DNA from: CAZFAP01 sp964516325
GTDB taxonomy: Bacteria > Auribacterota > JABMQX01
Direction: 5' to 3'
Length of the DNA: 9,419 bases
Assembly (NCBI GenBank): GCA_964516325.1
Contig: CAZFAP010000189.1
Location: 1-9,419 of the forward strand
The translations under genes and the position numbers were made by a program. The notes under the pieces were generated by a model. The model worked only from the letters and a program-made list of their open reading frames with translations. It was not told where the DNA came from and ran no database searches. Positions 6,480-9,419 of this stretch are shown in pieces. Every line of letters starts with the position of its first letter. Position 1 is the stretch's first letter.

Positions 6480-7211
6480 ATGAAGGTCGCTGTCGAAGTG
6501 AAACGTCTGTCCGTTGTCATACCGGTCTTCAATGAGGCGTCGAACATCCGGCCACTCGTCGAGGAACTGCTGCCGGCCCTGAACGGCCTGTCCGTGCCGT
6601 TTGAAATCATTTTCGTGGACGATGGAAGCACGGACGGCTCCGGCGATATTCTCCGACAAATGGCGTCCGAGATGCCGAGCGTTAAGGTCGTGACCCTTTC
6701 CCGCAACTGCGGCCAGACAGCGGCGTTTGACGCGGGCTTCAAGGCGGCGAAAGGCGATGTCGTCGTGACGATGGACGGGGACATGCAGAACGACCCGCGC
6801 GACATTCCGCTTTTGCTGGAGAAGATTGGGGAGTACGACCTCGTCTGCGGATGGCGATGGAAAAGGAAAGACAAATTCCCGAAACGAATATCCTCGACGA
6901 TTGCGAACTACACCCGCCGAAGAGCGTGCGGAGACCGATTCCGGGACATCGGATGTTCGCTGAAAGCTTATAAGAAGGAGTGCCTGGAGAAAATCAAGCT
7001 ATATAACGGGATGCATCGGTTCTTCCCGATCCTTTTCGAGATGGAGGGGTTCAAGGTTGCGGAGGTGAAGGTGAATCATCGCCCGCGCCGCCGCGGAAAG
7101 TCCAAATACAACATGCGAAATCGGCTCGTGAAGGCGTACCGGGCGATGAAATGCGTCGCGTGGCTGAAGCAGAATCGGTTGAACTACGAGATTAGAGAAG
7201 ACCAGCGATAA
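6480..7211 (+). CDS. Family 2 glycosyltransferase, DPM1-like polyprenyl-phosphate sugar transferase
   Basis: A 243-residue cytoplasmic-face enzyme that most likely moves a sugar from a nucleotide sugar to a polyprenyl phosphate. The GT-A fold is clear: SVVIPVFNE (11-19), VDDGSTDGS (46-54), metal-binding D99-G-D101 in MDGDMQNDP, RDIGCSLKAY (155-164), MHRFFPIL (178-185) and HRPRRRGKSKYN (200-211), which matches the phosphate-lipid-handling region of dolichol-phosphate mannosyltransferase and ArnC relatives. Unlike ArnC or GtrB it stops after this segment and has no C-terminal membrane helices, so it is DPM1-like and probably peripheral. ATG 6480 starts just before the first beta strand; its Shine-Dalgarno sequence is poor. 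Its stop overlaps the next start by one base (TAATG), implying coupled translation. The sugar cannot be predicted. Confidence 0.92.
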   Translation: MKVAVEVKRLSVVIPVFNEASNIRPLVEELLPALNGLSVPFEIIFVDDGSTDGSGDILRQMASEMPSVKVVTLSRNCGQTAAFDAGFKAAKGDVVVTMDGDMQNDPRDIPLLLEKIGEYDLVCGWRWKRKDKFPKRISSTIANYTRRRACGDRFRDIGCSLKAYKKECLEKIKLYNGMHRFFPILFEMEGFKVAEVKVNHRPRRRGKSKYNMRNRLVKAYRAMKCVAWLKQNRLNYEIREDQR

Positions 7212-7870
7212 TGTCATTGACGGTCTGGGCGGTGGTCGGGTTCACCGGACAAGCCCTTTTCTTCTCACGGTTTTTTCTCCAGTGGATTGTTTCGGAGAAG
7301 AGGAAAGAGAGCGTCGTTCCGGTCTATTTCTGGTATTTGAGCGTCGGCGGGGCGGTCCTTGTCTTATGCTACTCTCTGCACATCAGAGACCCGGTGTTCA
7401 TCGTCGGGCAGGTGATCGGGCTGTTAATCTACCTCCGTAACCTTTCTCTCATCCAGCCTGAGAAGTTTTACAAAAAATGGTGGTTCGTCGCGTCATGCGG
7501 CGTCCTGCTGACGTGCTTTGTATTGATTCTCTACTATGGAAAGAAGGCGGCGAAAGGAATGCTTCCCCTCGGATTCGCCGGACAGGTAATCTTCACCGCG
7601 AGATTCGTCATCCAATGGTACGCATCGGAGCGGAAAAGGGAAAGTTTCGTTCCCCCATTTTTCTGGTACACGAGCCTGGTCGGTGGGCTTCTTCTTCTGT
7701 GGTATGCCATTCAGATCAAGAGCGCGGTTTTCATCCTCGGACAGTCTATGGGAGCGCTCGTCTATACGAGGAATCTTCTTCTCATCAGGCGAAAGGCTGC
7801 GCGACAAATGGCGCAGGCGAAGAGTGAACCCACAACGGAATTCCGCGCGAACAATGAACCGCAGGCATAG
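7211..7870 (+). CDS. Membrane protein with two fused LAB_N (LpxB N-terminal) domains
   Basis: A 219-residue integral membrane protein made of two copies of the lipid-A-disaccharide-synthase N-terminal domain (PF07578). Repeat 1 (9-85) and repeat 2 (120-196) align without gaps at 37 identical positions of 77 by hand count. Both carry GFxGQ, QWxxSE, ESxVP, FWY, VFIxGQ and RNL. Each repeat suggests three helices, and the linker has a seventh at about 89-110, giving 3+1+3. A hydrophilic tail (193-219) follows. There is no LpxB catalytic domain, so it is not itself the disaccharide synthase. Stand-alone LAB_N proteins have no established role. I recall the domain being grouped with PQ-loop/SWEET-like transporters, which would suggest moving a lipid-linked sugar across the membrane between the flanking transferases. 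It starts inside the upstream stop (TAATG), and the next gene begins 30 nt after it. Confidence 0.88.
   Translation: MSLTVWAVVGFTGQALFFSRFFLQWIVSEKRKESVVPVYFWYLSVGGAVLVLCYSLHIRDPVFIVGQVIGLLIYLRNLSLIQPEKFYKKWWFVASCGVLLTCFVLILYYGKKAAKGMLPLGFAGQVIFTARFVIQWYASERKRESFVPPFFWYTSLVGGLLLLWYAIQIKSAVFILGQSMGALVYTRNLLLIRRKAARQMAQAKSEPTTEFRANNEPQA
7568..7798 (+). repeat. Second LAB_N domain copy (diverged internal duplication)
   Basis: This stretch encodes residues 120-196 of the LAB_N protein and is homologous to residues 9-85, encoded at 7235-7465. Identity is about 48% at protein level over 77 ungapped positions, so the duplication is old and both halves have kept the same core motifs under selection. 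Confidence 0.85.
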
Positions 7871-7900
7871 ATCGTCCCTCGTTGCCTCCTCGGAGGATCA

Positions 7901-9419
7901 ATGGACGTGAGCGTCGGATTATCCCATCATCAAGAGAACCGGCGGCGATACTTCGCCTTTTTCTTGACCTTGATTCTCGCCAACACGCTTTTCCACTTGT
8001 GGTTCATCTGGAAGGGACCTCTCGACCTTTTCCCCGACGAGGCTCACTACTGGGATTGGTCGCGCCATCCCGACATCAGCTACTACAGCAAGGGGCCCAT
8101 AGTCGCGTACGTCATTCTTCTTTTCACGAGCCTTTTTGGCACGTCCGCGTTCGCCGTCCGCTCAGGGGCAGTTGTGCTGAGCGTCCTGAGCGGTCTCTTG
8201 ATTTATCATCTTGCGAAGACAATGTTCCGCAGCGAACGGGTCGGCTTTTACGCCGCCGCCATGATTTTTCTGACGCCTCTGCTCAATGCAGGCACTTTTA
8301 TCATGACGATAGACGCCCCCTTCGTCTTTTTCTGGACGGTGGCGATTCTTGCGGGCTACAAGGCGCTTCGGGACAGAAAGGAATGGTGGTATCTGGTCGG
8401 AGTCGCCGCAGGCTTGGGCGCCCTCAGCAAATACACGATGTTCTTCATCTGGCCTTCCATTCTCCTCCACCTCGCCCTCTCGCGGAACGACCGCCATTGG
8501 CTCAAGCGAAAAGAACTCTACCTTTCGTTTCTGCTGTGCTTGGTGTTCTTCTCGCCGGTTCTCATCTGGAACGCGATGCATGGCTGGGTTTCCTTCCGGC
8601 ATCTCGCGGGACAGGCGAAGGTGCACGAGGGCTTTCGCGTGTCGCTGAAGTGGTTTTTTGAATTCCTCGGTTCTCAGGTGGGCGTCGTTACCCCTCTCTT
8701 CTTCTTTGCCGTCGCTTACGGTCTCTGGAAGGGTGCCCGCGACGGAATCCGCGAAAGGCGACGGGAATATCTCTATCTCTTCTCATGCGGGGTTGTGATG
8801 CTCATCTCCTATCTGCTGAAAAGCTTTCAGGCGAAGGCTCAGGCAAATTGGGCGGGCGCCGCTTATGTGCCGGCGGCCATTTTGTCCGTGGCGGTGTTGG
8901 ACGAGAAAATCTCAACGGCTGCGTCGCAAAGGGTAAAAAGCGTTCTGCGGCGGCTCAGCATCGTCGCTTACGCGTTCGCTCTCGTGGCAGTCCTTGTCAG
9001 CCACAGCTTTGAGCTTCTGCGATGGGCAGGAACAAGGATTTCCTACAAGAGAGACCCCACAACCCGAGCGATCGGCTGGAAGGAGCTGGGGGATAAGGTC
9101 GGCGACATTCATCGGGAAATGAAGAGCAAGAAAGAAACGTTCATCTTCAGCGACCGCTATCAGGTTACCAGCGAGTTGGCTTTTTACGTTGCGGGCCGCC
9201 CGCAGACGTATAACGTCAATCTCGGAAGGCGCCTCAATCAATATGACTTCTGGGAAGGATTCGAGAATTTGGCCGGACAGGACGCCATTTACGTTTATGA
9301 AGGCGACGCTCCCCTTCCCCGCACTATCCGACGAGCCTTTGAGCGACGGGAGAAGGAGCGTCCCGTGCGCATCGAACGATTTGGGCTGCTGGTCAAGACG
9401 TTCTCAATTTTCCGCTGTT
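7901..9419 (+). CDS. ArnT-like family 39 glycosyltransferase, 3' end cut by window
   Basis: Polytopic inner-membrane glycosyltransferase of the PMT/ArnT superfamily. It would use a polyprenyl-phosphate sugar as donor and glycosylate an acceptor, probably lipid A, another glycolipid or a protein, on the periplasmic side. The frame runs 506 codons from ATG 7901 to the window end without a stop. GGAGGA (7892-7897) lies 3 nt before the ATG, slightly tight, and an in-frame stop lies 30 nt upstream, limiting alternatives. TM1 is near residues 18-36. It is followed by FPDEAHYWDW (44-53), with D46-E47 as the catalytic acidic pair, and SYYSKGPIVAY (60-70), the usual first periplasmic loop. Many hydrophobic helices follow to about residue 370. 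A periplasmic C-terminal domain contains SDRYQVTSELAFY (417-429) and NLGRRLNQYDFW, both typical of bacterial ArnT-like relatives. Only a short C-terminus should be missing. Confidence 0.9.
   Translation, partial: MDVSVGLSHHQENRRRYFAFFLTLILANTLFHLWFIWKGPLDLFPDEAHYWDWSRHPDISYYSKGPIVAYVILLFTSLFGTSAFAVRSGAVVLSVLSGLLIYHLAKTMFRSERVGFYAAAMIFLTPLLNAGTFIMTIDAPFVFFWTVAILAGYKALRDRKEWWYLVGVAAGLGALSKYTMFFIWPSILLHLALSRNDRHWLKRKELYLSFLLCLVFFSPVLIWNAMHGWVSFRHLAGQAKVHEGFRVSLKWFFEFLGSQVGVVTPLFFFAVAYGLWKGARDGIRERRREYLYLFSCGVVMLISYLLKSFQAKAQANWAGAAYVPAAILSVAVLDEKISTAASQRVKSVLRRLSIVAYAFALVAVLVSHSFELLRWAGTRISYKRDPTTRAIGWKELGDKVGDIHREMKSKKETFIFSDRYQVTSELAFYVAGRPQTYNVNLGRRLNQYDFWEGFENLAGQDAIYVYEGDAPLPRTIRRAFERREKERPVRIERFGLLVKTFSIFRC

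Noticed and set aside
7211..7870. Calling this gene lpxB
   Set aside because: Only the LAB_N domain is present, twice; the glycosyltransferase domain of lipid-A-disaccharide synthase is absent.
7882..8661. Plus-strand frame of 259 codons
   Set aside because: It is an Arg/Leu/Pro-rich out-of-frame shadow of the GT39 gene, whose own frame begins at 7901 and has clear family motifs.

Overview
The window (about 57% G+C by eye) looks like a chromosomal contig from an uncultured Gram-negative bacterium. The grounds are a DPM1-like glycosyltransferase, LpxB-N-terminal-type membrane protein and ArnT-like glycosyltransferase operon, which is typical of envelope glycolipid decoration; a MacB/FtsX-type permease; and two kinds of intergenic repeat that I associate from memory with environmental lineages such as Planctomycetota and Omnitrophota. 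The phylum call is weak. No rRNA, tRNA, CRISPR array, transposase or phage gene is visible.

Left part (1-2582, + strand): the 3' end of a fused permease/ATPase ABC exporter gene, cut by the window edge, followed 23 nt later by a nucleotidyltransferase-fold protein (PF14907 type). This pair often ends clusters that make and export peptides or surface polymers, but the decisive genes would lie upstream of the window.

Middle part (2583-5880): a non-coding stretch with palindromes and a short CGCAGAT repeat array, then a complete thioredoxin system. Thioredoxin (+, start at 3046, active site WCMPC) and thioredoxin reductase (-, GTG start at 4330) converge on a shared 9-bp stem-loop. The reductase is divergent from a MacB/FtsX-type ABC permease (+, start at 4567) that has no ATPase partner in view. 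Their promoters appear to overlap around 4391-4423.

Right part (5881-9419): about 600 nt without a convincing gene, holding a 58-bp palindromic repeat unit. It is followed by a tight three-gene operon: a soluble DPM1-like family 2 glycosyltransferase, a 219-residue membrane protein made of two fused LAB_N domains, and an ArnT-like family 39 glycosyltransferase that runs off the window. By analogy with ArnC/ArnT systems, the GT2 would load a sugar onto a polyprenyl phosphate on the cytoplasmic face, and the GT39 would move it to an acceptor on the periplasmic face. The double-LAB_N protein, with a predicted 3+1+3 membrane layout like SWEET transporters, is the best candidate for the intervening membrane step. 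That operon is the most interesting item in the window.
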